Counted from the stretch's first letter, positions 9,204 through 20,420 are shown. The stretch is DNA of 64,000 bases from Chrysoperla carnea (GCF_905475395.1 NC_058341.1:68951501-69015500), one strand, 5' to 3'. Made by a program: numbers and translations. The notes: a model not told the origin generated them from the sequence alone.

Positions 9204-11009
9204 TGAAACACAATGAAATATCACTTTTAGCTAAGACTCCAATCATTAGTTGAATAATTACTTTAACGATGCACAGATGTCAGATAAATATATATAAGTT
9301 AAATTAATTTTCTTAAAAAAAATCCTTATAATAATATGTTATGAAAAATATTAATATTTTCTATTTTCATTTTTAATTTCTGAAATATTAAAAATACTTA
9401 CAGTATTTTTATATGTAAGAATTTTTCATAAAAAGGAAAAAAACAAGTAATTGTTGGACAAGGAAAGATGTATACATAGCTAACATATAAATTATAGAGA
9501 CAGCTATTTAAATTCATATATATAAGCTAGACGCTGTATACAGTATGTTAGTGTAGTAAGCAGAACCAAAAAAATCAACAACATGGAATAAAGGAAACTA
9601 TATATACATCTTTCTTCGAACAACAAGGATACGTATAAACGTCACTTAATATTCTATTTCAAAATGTTCTGGTGAGATATTAATAAAAAACTTTAAATAT
9701 TTTAATTTCATTTTGAACTTTATCTTATTTCTTTGATAAATTTGATACTTGTTCTTTTAAATCAATCTAAGTGCTAAATGACAATCAAATAAGATTATTT
9801 TATTGAATTGTAAGCAACTTTAGATAGATGATATAAAAATGTTATTTTATATAGTATTGGAATGATTTGTGTAACTTTTTTGGGAAGTTCATGTGTTCTT
9901 GGTGTGTGATGAATTTAACACTCCAGAACATAGTTTAACATGAACCTTTTGTTGTTATATTATTTTTTCTAAATGAGAAATTTGTAACTAATTATTTTTT
10001 TTGTTGTTGCATAAATCATCCTTGCTAATTTTTTTTGAAACATTTTGTTTCTTTTAGATATCACTAACTCATTATTTTAGACTATGTCATTTATATATTT
10101 ATTCTTTTTTTAAAGTTTATTAAATAAACTTTTGGATTCTTCTAATCCATTTAATATATGGTTAACTCTCTTTATAGAGACGATATCATTTTATATTATT
10201 TGACGATGTCATTAATATGTATTTATTTTTTTTTATGGATTCTTGTAATCCATTTAATATATGGTTAACTCTCTTTATAGAGACGATATCATTTTGTATT
10301 TTTGACTATGTCATTAATATTTAATATTTTATAGAGTTAATTAAGTAAACTTAGGATTATTTTTAATCCTTTTAAAATATGATTAACTCTCCTTTATAGG
10401 GACTATATCATTTTGTATAAACTAAAACGGTCGCTTGGCTTGACAAATTGGGGTATGTATTCATTGTAATATTTTTGTTTTTTTTTTCTACTTCATTATT
10501 TTTGAACTTGTTGAATGCGGTATGCAATTTGTCGAATCAAGTCACTTGTATATATAATTCTGTTATTTGCTTTTGTATAGACTATTTTTTTTTTGAATTA
10601 TTGTGAAAGAATATTGGTTACGAAATTGAATTTAATCTCTTTTATTAGTGAAGAATAAAACTCGAATTTATTAAAAATTTAAATACTGATTTCATTATTT
10701 TCTCTTAATCAAATTTATATTTCAGATTAATTAATTTTCACGCTTCCACGTAAACATTTATGAATGAATTGAACTTGTTACATATATGAGATTGAGTACG
10801 GTTAACTCGTGGCTAGAATAATCTAGTTCGAGAGAATATCTCGGTTAACAACCATTCTTATTAGTACTAGTTCACTTCACCTTAATACAACGTTACAATA
10901 TCAATTAACTATAAATTTCGTTACAATTTTTAAAACAAATTTTCTCATTGTATCAATATTGGCAGCAATCGCTACGTTTCAATAATTAGATACCTTATTC
11001 TTCGTTTCA
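9204..11009 (+). repeat. 5' long terminal repeat
   Basis: The LTR runs from TGAAACACAATG to CGTTTCA. It holds three degenerate tandem units of about 110 bp at roughly 10130-10420, each with GGTTAACTCTCTTTATAGAG-like sequence and a small internal hairpin. A TATA-like AT-rich stretch cannot be singled out in this composition. At 1.8 kb it is long relative to the 4.3-kb internal region. Confidence 0.93.
10130..10420 (+). repeat. three tandem units inside the LTR (repeated at 16250-16535)
   Basis: Units near 10130-10205, 10228-10310 and 10352-10420 share 'ggatt', 'taatcc(a/t)ttt(a/t)a', 'atatggttaactctc' and 'gacgatatcatttt'. 'tctctttatagaga' forms a short hairpin in the first two units. The third unit is more diverged. 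Tandem units in an LTR are often promoter or enhancer modules, but no function is shown here. Confidence 0.7.
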
Positions 11010-11013
11010 ATAT

Positions 11014-11031
11014 TGGTAGCAGACAAAACAA
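11014..11031 (+). promoter_or_regulatory. candidate primer-binding site
   Basis: TGGTAGCAGACAAAACA starts four bases after the end of the 5' LTR, the place where a tRNA 3' end would pair to prime minus-strand synthesis. The leading TGG complements the universal CCA end. I do not assign the tRNA. Confidence 0.55.
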
Positions 11032-11117
11032 GATTTACACCTCTGAAATTCGTAACATTTTCTTTCATAATTTTTCTTAAATCTTAACAGGGTATTTAGA
11101 CTATTGTTCACAGATTT

Positions 11118-12182
11118 ATGAACTCAGATTCAGATAAAAGTGTTGAGGAATTTTATGGATTTTCTCCTGAAGAACAAAGGGACATTCATTATAGATTCAA
11201 ACAACTATTTAAAATCACAATGGACAAAGAAACTTTGGATGAATTATGGACAAATTTAGGAGCACAATTGGAAGGAACCTCAAATTTGATCCAGGAAACC
11301 AATGTGGTATTAAATCAAATTTCCGAAGCAACACTGCATAACACCAATCAAATTTCGGAGCTAAGTACCAAAATTACTTTAAAAAATTCTATAGATGACA
11401 AATTTCAAAAAATTGACTTAAATATAATTACCAAAGAAATACCAGTATTAAACTTATTCTACCCTGATAGTATAGTTAGCTTCACTCTTGAAACTGACAA
11501 TCTAGCAAAATTAAATCTCGTTTCAGAACATTTTCTTTTAAAATTTTTATTTACTAAAATACATAAAAATGCAAAAGATTTTTGGGCAAATTATTTAGAA
11601 CAAGCAAGAACTTGGAACTTTATAAAAAAAGACTTAATTGAAAACTATTTATCAACTTCTCAATTAACAATAGCAAAAGATCGTTTTGTTAACAGACGAC
11701 AAAAAGATGATGAAACTTTCTCATCATTTATTACTGATATTACAAAATACGCAAAACTTTTACAACCTGAATCTACTGATTCTAGTATAATTAATATAAT
11801 CTTTGCACATGTAAACGCCCAAACATTTGAATTAATAAAATTAATGGATCCACCCGATTCAATAGTAAAGTTGAATGAGTTAGGAAGAAAAATTTCTGAA
11901 ATCACAGCTAGATCGAAGTTTTATAAAAATCAAAAATCAAATTTACATAATTGTATTTCAAATCAACAAAACACACAAAAATTAAACAGCAATAATAGTG
12001 ATAAACTAAAGTATAAAAGTCAGTATAACTGTACTCACTGTAAAAAATCAGGGCATACAATTAAATTTTGTTCTTTACTAAAAAATCAAAAAGTAAAAAC
12101 TGAAAATACTAACCCTTTTGTAAATAATATCACTACCCAAGCTGATATTTACAATTCCGAATCTGACATTTCAAAAAACTAG
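11118..12182 (+). CDS. Gag polyprotein of the LTR retrotransposon
   Basis: This 354-residue intact frame starts at the first ATG after the primer-binding region. It encodes the structural protein that would form virus-like particles around the element RNA in the cytoplasm. The N-terminal two thirds are capsid-like and helical: the stretch around FWANYLEQARTWNFIKKDLI, followed by FVNRRQKDDETFSSFITDIT, fits the usual retrotransposon gag core. Near residue 300 a single CCHC zinc knuckle, CTHCKKSGHTIKFC (C-x2-C-x4-H-x4-C), marks the nucleocapsid part, after a Lys/Asn-rich linker. The frame ends in TAG at 12180-12182, directly after an A AAA AAC heptamer, so pol is probably made by -1 frameshifting. 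Confidence 0.92.
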   Translation: MNSDSDKSVEEFYGFSPEEQRDIHYRFKQLFKITMDKETLDELWTNLGAQLEGTSNLIQETNVVLNQISEATLHNTNQISELSTKITLKNSIDDKFQKIDLNIITKEIPVLNLFYPDSIVSFTLETDNLAKLNLVSEHFLLKFLFTKIHKNAKDFWANYLEQARTWNFIKKDLIENYLSTSQLTIAKDRFVNRRQKDDETFSSFITDITKYAKLLQPESTDSSIINIIFAHVNAQTFELIKLMDPPDSIVKLNELGRKISEITARSKFYKNQKSNLHNCISNQQNTQKLNSNNSDKLKYKSQYNCTHCKKSGHTIKFCSLLKNQKVKTENTNPFVNNITTQADIYNSESDISKN

Positions 12183-15100
12183 AAAATCTCACCAAACATT
12201 TGCCTGTTATAAACATTAACATCGGTAACTTTAAATTTCATGCATTAGTAGACTCAGGTAGTTCAATTAATGCTATTACAAAAAAGGCCTACAATAAAAT
12301 TAAAAAAATTTTCGCAATTAAAATTATAAATTCACCCTTAACAGCATCTTTGCCAGGATCTAATAGTTTAAAAATACATAATAAAATTAATTTATCTTTT
12401 AAAATTGATCATCTAACTTGGAAACAAGATTTTTACATCATTGATTCATTACCATATGATATTCTTTTGGGTATACCAACACTACATAAGTGTGGAATTT
12501 TATTGAATTTCAATAGTAATTCATTATCATTTCATCACTTTAATTATCTTAATATTCCATTCATTGATACTGAACCTAAGATTACCTTTAATACAATATG
12601 CGAAATTCAAATAAATTTAGATAAATTAAATCAAGATAAATTAAATGCATTATTAAATAAATATAAAATAGTTTTAACAAAAACACCGGGACGTGCGCGT
12701 AATTTTGAATACACTATATTTATTAAAGACAATGAACCAATTCATAAGACTCCGTATTATCTACCACCTGATAAAGAAATATTACTTAAAAATCATATTA
12801 ATGAACTGGTAAATCTAGATATTCTTAAACCAGCGCAATCTCCTTGGGCAAGTCCGGTATTTTTTGTAAAAAAAAAAACTAATAATGAATTTAGAATGGT
12901 ATCCGACTATCGTTTCTTGAACAAAAAGATTGTTTTTGACCCAATAAGTAATGTATCAATTAATCATATATTTTCAAACTTAGGAAACGCCACAGTTTAT
13001 AGCTTAATTGATATGTCAAATGCATTCTACCAGGTGCCATTAGATGATAGCAGCAAACCTTATACGGCTATCATAACACAATTTGGTCAATTTATCTTTA
13101 ATGTTATTCCGTATGATCTCAGTATTTCAAGTCAAGCCCTTTGTAGGCTCTTACTAAAAGAATTTGCGGACTTAATAAATAAAATTATGGTAATCTATTA
13201 TGATGATATTATTATTTTTTCGGAGAATATTCAAGAACATCATAAACATTTACAAATAGTACTAGCGCGTTTTAAAAAACTTAATCTAACTATTAATCCT
13301 AATAAAGCAAAATTTTTTATGCAACGTTTGAAAATCTTAGGACACGTAATTTCTTCCGAAGGTAGGATACCTAATCCTGAAAAAGTAGAAGCAATTAGAA
13401 CTATGCCTATTCCTAAAAACCTTAAGGAATTACAATCATTTCTTGGAATGGCAGCCTTCTTCGCTAGATATATACAGAATTTTAGTACTATAGTGGCACC
13501 TTTAAATGCCTTAAAAAAGAAAGATGCTAAATTCATTATAACGCAAACACATGTGGATGCTATTAATAAACTTAAAACAGTGCTCACTACGGCACCAATT
13601 TTACGATTTCCTATTTTTGATGACAAACATCCTTTCATAGTAACTACAGATGCAAGTTCTATAGGTGTAGGTGCTTGTCTAATGCAAAAATTTGAAAACA
13701 AACTACATCCAATTGAATACCGTTCGCGAAAACTTAATCCAGCAGAATCAAAATACCCAGTATACCAACTGGAATTATTGGCTGTTTTACATGCATTAAA
13801 TACATTTAAAGACTACCTTTTAGATCGAAAATTTATATTACGTACTGATTGCAACGCTTTGGTGTATTTATTTAATACACCACAACGTTTTAATAAACTT
13901 TCCAGATGGTTATTAACTATCTCGAAATTTAATTTTACAACAGAACATATTAGAGGCACAGAAAATGTAGTAGCCGATTGTTTAAGTAGATTATTTTGTG
14001 AAAATGAAACAAATATTGAGGTAAATATTCAATCAAAAAACATAGAACCAATTACACTTCTTAATCAGATATTAACTGACCCCAAAGGTTTTTTATCTAT
14101 AAAAAAGGAACAAAAAGCTTCTCCAGATTGTAGACACATTTACCAATTAATTAAATCAGGTTCAAATGTACAAAATTTTGCAATTCGCGATGGCTTATTA
14201 GTTCGTTTTGTTGGGCGCAATAGAAATAAACGTATTGTTCTCACAGATTCTTTATTGGACTATGTATTAGATTACTTTCATTCCTCAGTATTTGGATGTC
14301 ATTCAGGCGTCACGAAAACCTATCGTGAGATAGCCAAACGTTTTACATATCCTGACTTATATAAAAAAACTGTAGATTATGTTAAAAAGTGTAATGTTTG
14401 TGCTACCTGTAAACCTATAAACTATAAAATCTCAGCACCTGATGCATCAATTAGTGAAAAAAATGTGTACAATAAATTATACGTAGACTTTATTGGACCC
14501 CTAATACCTTCTGCAGATAATGGCTTCAAATATATTTTTGTTATTACAGATGCTTATAGCAAGTTTTGTTGGGCCTACCCCACTAGGAAAGCAACGTCAG
14601 CAGTGGTAATTAAAATTTTACATCAACTATTCATGGTATTTGGATTTCCAAAAGTTTTAATTAGCGATAATGCTAAAAGCTTCAAGTCTAATAAATATAC
14701 ACAATTTTTATTATTAAATGGAATTCGCATTGGATATACCTCGCCTTACCGTCCTCAAGGTAATATCACAGAAAGAATAAACAGAAATATAAAAATAAAT
14801 TTAACCTGCGTAATCAAACAATACCAAATGAAACATAAGGACTGGAATAAAATATTGCCATTTATAATATTCAATTACAATTCGACATATCACTCAATTA
14901 TTAAAGCTTCACCAGCAGCAGTTTTTTTGGGGCGAACTTGGAATCAACCATTGGATTTATTACTGAATACCACCGATATTTTGGCTATGGAAAAACCTCC
15001 TAGTGTGGATATGATCCAGCAGGCACTGCATAAAGCTACTGTAATGCGAAAAGCACGACAACATCAAGCTCCAACTGATGTTAAATTCCACGTTAATCAA

Positions 15101-15289
15101 CTTGTACGGGTTAGACTAACACCTACAGCATCAAACATCAACGAAGACAGAAAATTTTCACCTCGATTCAGCGATGTTAAAAGAATCGTCCGTTTTACAA
15201 CTCCAGTTAGTGTAGAATTAATTGATCCAAAAACTAACGAATTAACTAGAACACATGTCACACACTTGAAACGTGCTGAAGTGCTATAA
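12167..15289 (+). CDS. Pol polyprotein: protease, RT, RNase H, integrase
   Basis: The frame is open from 12167 (after TGA at 12164-12166) to 15289. Residues are numbered from 12200, where protease similarity starts, giving about 1029 residues. Protease: VDSGSS with Asp18. Reverse transcriptase: LIDMSNAFYQV supplies the first Asp, and YYDD at 333-336 is intact. RNase H: TTDASS, QLELLAVLHA, LRTDCNAL and VVADCLSR carry the four acidic residues. Integrase: an H/C zinc-binding region ending CNVCATCK, then Asp in LYVDFIGP, Asp in ISDNAKSF and Glu858 in NITER complete the DDE triad. One oddity lies in the RT: the normally conserved PFGL segment reads PYDL (304-307) and the following residues are also atypical. 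There is no ATG at the start, so expression depends on the gag-pol frameshift. The product would copy and integrate the element. Confidence 0.92.
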   Translation, partial: HFKKLENLTKHLPVININIGNFKFHALVDSGSSINAITKKAYNKIKKIFAIKIINSPLTASLPGSNSLKIHNKINLSFKIDHLTWKQDFYIIDSLPYDILLGIPTLHKCGILLNFNSNSLSFHHFNYLNIPFIDTEPKITFNTICEIQINLDKLNQDKLNALLNKYKIVLTKTPGRARNFEYTIFIKDNEPIHKTPYYLPPDKEILLKNHINELVNLDILKPAQSPWASPVFFVKKKTNNEFRMVSDYRFLNKKIVFDPISNVSINHIFSNLGNATVYSLIDMSNAFYQVPLDDSSKPYTAIITQFGQFIFNVIPYDLSISSQALCRLLLKEFADLINKIMVIYYDDIIIFSENIQEHHKHLQIVLARFKKLNLTINPNKAKFFMQRLKILGHVISSEGRIPNPEKVEAIRTMPIPKNLKELQSFLGMAAFFARYIQNFSTIVAPLNALKKKDAKFIITQTHVDAINKLKTVLTTAPILRFPIFDDKHPFIVTTDASSIGVGACLMQKFENKLHPIEYRSRKLNPAESKYPVYQLELLAVLHALNTFKDYLLDRKFILRTDCNALVYLFNTPQRFNKLSRWLLTISKFNFTTEHIRGTENVVADCLSRLFCENETNIEVNIQSKNIEPITLLNQILTDPKGFLSIKKEQKASPDCRHIYQLIKSGSNVQNFAIRDGLLVRFVGRNRNKRIVLTDSLLDYVLDYFHSSVFGCHSGVTKTYREIAKRFTYPDLYKKTVDYVKKCNVCATCKPINYKISAPDASISEKNVYNKLYVDFIGPLIPSADNGFKYIFVITDAYSKFCWAYPTRKATSAVVIKILHQLFMVFGFPKVLISDNAKSFKSNKYTQFLLLNGIRIGYTSPYRPQGNITERINRNIKINLTCVIKQYQMKHKDWNKILPFIIFNYNSTYHSIIKASPAAVFLGRTWNQPLDLLLNTTDILAMEKPPSVDMIQQALHKATVMRKARQHQAPTDVKFHVNQLVRVRLTPTASNINEDRKFSPRFSDVKRIVRFTTPVSVELIDPKTNELTRTHVTHLKRAEVL
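12173..12182 (+). promoter_or_regulatory. candidate -1 ribosomal frameshift site
   Basis: A AAA AAC occupies 12173-12179 in the correct phase of the gag frame (codons AAA at 12174 and AAC at 12177) and is followed at once by the gag stop TAG. The -1 frame is open from 12167 and leads directly into pol, which has no ATG of its own at its start. Slippery heptamers of the X XXY YYZ form are the established signal for -1 frameshifting. I did not identify a stimulatory stem-loop by eye. Confidence 0.75.
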
Positions 15290-15303
15290 GATGAACTTTT
15301 TTT

Positions 15304-15315
15304 AGAGGTGGTGAG
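15304..15315 (+). promoter_or_regulatory. polypurine tract
   Basis: AGAGGTGGTGAG lies immediately before the 3' LTR, where plus-strand DNA synthesis is primed in retroelements. The tract is purine-rich except for two T residues. Confidence 0.7.
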
Positions 15316-17121
15316 TGAAACACAATGAAATATCACTTTTAGCTAAGACTCCAATCATTAGTTGAATAATTACTTTAACGATGCACAGATGTCAGATAAA
15401 TATATATAAGTTAAATTAATTTTCTTAAAAAAAATCCTTATAATAATATGTTATGAAAAATATTAATATTTTCTATTTTCATTTTTAATTTCTGAAATAT
15501 TAAAAATACTTACAGTATTTTTATATGTAAGAATTTTTCATAAAAAGGAAAAAAACAAGTAATTGTTGGACAAGGAAAGATGTATACATAGCTAACATAT
15601 AAATTATAGAGACAGCTATTTAAATTCATATATATAAGCTAGACGCTGTATACAGTCTGTTAGTGTAGTAAGCAGAACCAAAAAAATCAACAACATGGAA
15701 TAAAGGAAACTATATATACATCTTTCTTCGAACAACAAGGATACGTATAAACGTCATTTAATATTCTATTTCAAAATGTTCTGGTGAGATATTAATAAAA
15801 AACTTTAAATATTTTAATTTCATTTTGAACTTTATCTTATTTCTTTGATAAATTTGATACTTGTTCTTTTAAATCAATCTAAGTGCTAAATGACAATCAA
15901 ATAAGATTATTTTATTGAATTGTAAGCAACTTTAGATAGATGATATAAAAATGTTATTTTATATAGTATTGGAATGATTTGTGTAACTTTTTTGGGAAGT
16001 TCATGTGTTCTTGGTGTGTGATGAATTTAACACTCCAGAACATAGTTTAACATGAACCTTTTGTTGTTATATTATTTTTTCTAAATGAGAAATTTGTAAC
16101 TAATTATTTTTTTTGTTGTTGCATAAATCATCCTTGCTAATTTTTTTTGAAACATTTTGTTTCTTTTAGATATCACTAACTCATTATTTTAGACTATGTC
16201 ATTTATATATTTATTCTTTTTTTAAAGTTTATTAAATAAACTTTTGGATTCTTCTAATCCATTTAATATATGGTTAACTCTCTTTATAGAGACGATATCA
16301 TTTTATATTATTTGACGATGTCATTAATATGTATTTATTTTTTTTTTATGGATTCTTCTAATCCATTTAATATATGGTTAACTCTCTTTATAGAGACGAT
16401 ATCATTTTGTATTTTTGACTATGTCATTAATATTTAATATTTTATAGAGTTAATTAAGTAAACTTAGGATTATTTTTAATCCTTTTAAAATATGATTAAC
16501 TCTCCTTTATAGGGACTATATCATTTTGTATAAACTAAAACGGTCGCTTGGCTTGACAAATTGGGGTATGTATTCATTGTAATATTTTTGTTTTTTTTTT
16601 CTACTTCATTATTTTTGAACTTGTTGAATGCGGTATGCAATTTGTCGAATCAAGTCACTTGTATATATAATTCTGTTATTTGCTTTTGTATAGACTATTT
16701 TTTTTTTGAATTATTGTGAAAGAATATTGGTTACGAAATTGAATTTAATCTCTTTTATTAGTGAAGAATAAAACTCGAATTTATTAAAAATTTAAATACT
16801 GATTTCATTATTTTCTCTTAATCAAATTTATATTTCAGATTAATTAATTTTCACGCTTCCACGTAAACATTTATGAATGAATTGAACTTGTTACATATAT
16901 GAGATTGAGTACGGTTAACTCGTGGCTAGAATAATCTAGTTCGAGAGAATATCTCGGTTAACAACCATTCTTATTAGTACTAGTTCACTTCACCTTAATA
17001 CAACGTTACAATATCAATTAACTATAAATTTCGTTACAATTTTTAAAACAAATTTTCTCATTGTATCAATATTGGCAGCAATCGCTACGTTTCAATAATT
17101 AGATACCTTTTTTTCGTTTCA
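15316..17121 (+). repeat. 3' long terminal repeat
   Basis: This LTR has the same 1806-bp length as the 5' copy. Differences seen by eye are a substitution in 'acagt(a/c)tgttag', one in 'acgtca(c/t)ttaat', a one-base T-run length change, one in 'attctt(g/c)taatcc', and a small change near the end ('ccttattcttcg' versus 'cctttttttcg'). Confidence 0.93.
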
Positions 17122-17129
17122 TTTTTAAT

Positions 17130-17900
17130 TTATAAAATTGGTGTATTTTTCGCATAAACTTATATGTTTATACACACGGTAATACAATAAACATAATACA
17201 CGTTTACATACGTTAATACAATAAACACGCAAGTTTATACAAAAAAACTACTAACTACAACCTATTGTAATTTATAACTTCTATAATGGTGAACCAATAA
17301 AGAAAATTTCTATAATGGTTCTCCAATCTTTTTATTGAATGAAAATGATCAGCTGGGTGACGTAATAAAAAGTTCATTTTTTAACTATAGCGTCGCTGCG
17401 ATCTTAAAAATATAATCGGATAGACCAAGTCTGCGAGCAACAGACAATAATGGTATCTATATTTCAAGCACAATTCTTTCTAAAAACATGGGCTTTAGCC
17501 AAAAATTCGACAAATTTCGTTAGGTAACCCACCTGATCATTTTCATTGAATAAAAAGATTATAGAACGGTTATAGAATGCGTTCATATATTTCTTATGAA
17601 GAAATTTTGTAAACGTGCTTTTGAGTTTTGACAACTCATGTCCTTTCAGTATTTACAAAGATTGCTCTCCTGTGTTGTTGACATTTGAAATTTTTTGAAA
17701 GTGCTTTTCTTGTACTTTAATCGCGTTGTGACCTTTGAAAATGAATTTTTTAATTTTGACTTTTGAATTGAATTTTAAATCTTTCAAATGTCTATGTCTT
17801 TCTATGCCTATAAAGTGACCTATAAAGAGGATCCAATTAAAATCGATAGATAGAGTCTTCCTTAGTACGATTGTCCAATTATTTTTAAGTGAAATGTTTT
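17130..17900 (-). repeat. right part of the inverted repeat flanking the LTR element
   Basis: This is the partner of 8581-9199 (blocks 17205-17250, 17420-17492 and 17808-17880). It contains a second, nested inverted pair: 'atctttttattgaatgaaaa' near 17326 against the same sequence on the other strand near 17537-17562, enclosing about 180 bp. The open frame on the minus strand at 17653-17958 crosses repeat boundaries and has no family motif, so I do not call it a gene. Confidence 0.65.
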
Positions 17901-17901
17901 T

Positions 17902-18792
17902 AGAACTATGTTCCTTATTGCGCGTTATAATTTGCTGGCTAGTTGAGGGTAAAACCAAAAATGTGCAATAATTTAAAACAACCCCAAAATCCGACGATGT
18001 TACCTAAGTAACTAATAACTTATAAACGGATTCAACTTTTCATGAATTTTGAGAATATTTTGAAAATAATTGACAATCTGTCAATTTATTATATTTTGGT
18101 AAAAAATTTATAAATTTAATTAATTTATTTTTTATTCAAAAAAATGAGCTGTGAGACCAGACCAGACGAAGTTAAACATAGCAGAGATAATTTAAATTAA
18201 GAACAAGGAAATTTTATGTTATGTCTTAATAAATATCTTGATCAAGTCAAATGCAGGTAATGTACGTACATATTGGGCTGACTACTAAATCAGAAGTATG
18301 TCTTTTTTAAACTAATATTACAGTTAATTCAAAAAATTCTTAAATTAACACTATAAATTTTCAGCATTACCAATGCACAGACAGATGCAAACAGTATTGT
18401 GAGAGAAAAAATGAAAAAAAAAAATTAAATATAAAATTACCCATGCACAGAAACGCAAACAGTATCGTGAGGGAAAAATAAATAAAACCCCTTTTACAAG
18501 AAACTATTAACACTAAACCTGCAAGGTGGCGTACTACAAAGCTAATATTTATAATTAACATAATTACTCATGCAGTTATTTGTATTGTCAAATAATTTTT
18601 ATCTTGTTATATTTTTATTTTTTTTTTGAATTGTGCTTTTTTATAGAAACAAAAGAATAAAAGCACAAAATGATCTTACAAAATTGAACACATGTATAAT
18701 CATTCAATCCAGCAAAAAAATCTAGGCAAATCTGTGTAAAAAAACTAAGCGCTACATTTATAATATGTGAACATACGATAAGAACGTAGTTA
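17902..18792 (+). repeat. dispersed repeat copy B (empty site for the hAT element)
   Basis: This copy is collinear with 1482-3335 minus the hAT element. CCTGCAAG occurs once here (18518-18525), where copy A has it on both sides of the insertion. It directly follows the right inverted-repeat block, so the repeat and that structure may be parts of one larger old element. Confidence 0.75.
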
Positions 18793-19599
18793 ATTAAATT
18801 AATTTATTTTTATTTAACTTTTAATTAAATTAATTTCTTACTATTTAACATCGTGTCTAGACCAGTCACAGTAAAGAACATGAGCTTAACATGAAGTTAA
18901 ATTTTTGTAAACACAAAACTTTTGTAACACGAAATACACAACACAAAAAAAAAGGAAAAACGAAAAAGAACTAAAATATTAAATTAAAACAAAACAAAAA
19001 ATTTTAACTTTTGTTACATATCACATAATATAAGCAAACAAATTTTATATGAAAAATAGTTTATAAATAATGAAAAATGTAATTTTCTTTTCTGTTACGG
19101 TTCAAACATGTATACAAAAAAAAAAGACATGAACAAATTTTCGTAAGTTCATGAAGAATAGGTAATAAAAGGATGGTATACATAAGTATAGAATGTGCTA
19201 TGAAAACTGTTTTATTTTGACTAAACTTTTAAAATTTACCAAAGGGTGGAGTAGTATAATGTCCGATTTTCAAAATCTGTTAAAAATAATTTCGTTAATT
19301 TCATGGCAGTATTTTTTTACCATTCTACAATGCATATAAAATTACCTATTCTTCATTATATCATTATTTTATTACCTATTCTTCATTAAATAAGCATTTA
19401 AAAACATTGATGCGAGAAAAAGTCGTCCTTGTTTCATCCGACTAATTTACAATGAGAAGGTAGAAGGTAGACTTGTGGCGTCTCACTTGTTTTCTGAGCG
19501 GAAAATTTACGGTAAATTCAGCAAAAACGATCCTTGTACCATTCACCAAAAAAAGTCATAAATAGTAAAGACGCCTAAACTATTTGGTGAACTTATCCT
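18793..19599. other. gene-free AT-rich stretch
   Basis: Only simple-sequence and AT-rich DNA is visible. A short local duplication of 'attacctattcttcatta' occurs near 19340-19388. Nothing coding is supported. Confidence 0.4.
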
Positions 19600-20420
19600 A
19601 TTACCCACGAAAATTAACATCTATTAGTAGCATTAGATACTAGACTAACATGGAATATCCATGTTGAAAAACAGCACATGAAGCAACATTTTGCAGATTG
19701 TCAAGAAAAATGTGGACCAAAACCACACAAAAACAAAAAAACGTGCATAGTAAAACGATCTAAATTACAAAGTCTAGTATGCAGTAGTATTACAGAGTGT
19801 ATGTAATCAATATCGACCTAGGTAATGGAGGCATTTCTTAATTTGCTTCCGCTGCATGTATACATTGGAGCTGAAACTTTCCAGTTAAAGTTGGCAAACG
19901 ACCAAAATTGGTCTCCAAAAGCCTACAATCCACCTTTGATTGGATCAAAAGAGATTTTATTGTAAGGATGGTCTGTGAATATTTTTCATATCATTTCAAC
20001 CATCTAAAGTCAAAATCTTTAACAAATCGTAATGAACGAACAACGGTATCCCCTTTGATGCCAAGTTACAATTAGGTACTCGGATAAACTTATAACTGAA
20101 ATCAGATGCAGGTTCAGGAATATTCTCTGAGCGATCGAGGAAGGACATCTACGCCAACCTTGCTAAATACGCCTCGATATTCCAAGCAACAGTGTTTGAC
20201 ATAATGTGCAACTGAATGCCTTCAGCGGAACTATAAGAATAAGAAAACATACCTTCTACCAGATAGTCAGACCTGCACTATGCTATCAGATAGTCAGTGC
20301 ATCGAATCACTAAAAAATCTGGAAAAATTTAATGTCACAATTGACTTGGTCCCTGGTTACTCAGGAATCGATAGGAACGTATAGGCTGAAAATTAGCCAA
20401 AGCGGTCACTTTGGTAAAGC
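19600..20420 (+). pseudogene. decayed non-LTR retrotransposon, RT end and RNase H
   Basis: Short pieces in several frames follow the order of a jockey/R1-type pol C-terminal region. Near 19840 'FLNLLPLHVYIGAE' matches the segment between RT and RNase H. Near 20105 'SDAGSGIFSERS' and 'ANLAKYASIFQA' match the start of RNase H (D-x-GSG-G...; 'Y-xIFQAE'). Near 20283 'LSDSQCIESL' matches the third RNase H motif (SDSQAAL). Near 20350 'VPGYSGIDRN' matches the VPGHSGI-GN motif. Numerous stops and frameshifts make it an old pseudogene. The stretch after it ends in long T runs (about 20507-20547), which may be unrelated. Confidence 0.7.

Larger units (their letters stand above)
9204..17121 (+). mobile_element. 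complete Ty3/gypsy-type LTR retrotransposon
   Basis: Two 1806-bp direct repeats (9204-11009 and 15316-17121) begin TGAAACACAATG and end CGTTTCA, the TG...CA form of retroviral-type LTRs. By eye they differ at only about five or six positions, which indicates a recent insertion. Immediately outside are TTTT on the left (9200-9203) and TTTT on the right (17122-17125), a possible 4-bp target duplication, although low in complexity. Inside are gag, a protease-RT-RNase H-integrase pol in that order, a purine-rich tract before the 3' LTR and a TGG-starting primer-binding candidate. The order RT-RNase H-integrase is Ty3/gypsy-like rather than copia-like. There is no envelope gene: only 26 bp separate pol from the 3' LTR. 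Confidence 0.93.

Noticed and set aside
17653..17958. 101-codon minus-strand frame
   Set aside because: It crosses from the inverted-repeat arm into the neighbouring dispersed repeat and resembles no protein.
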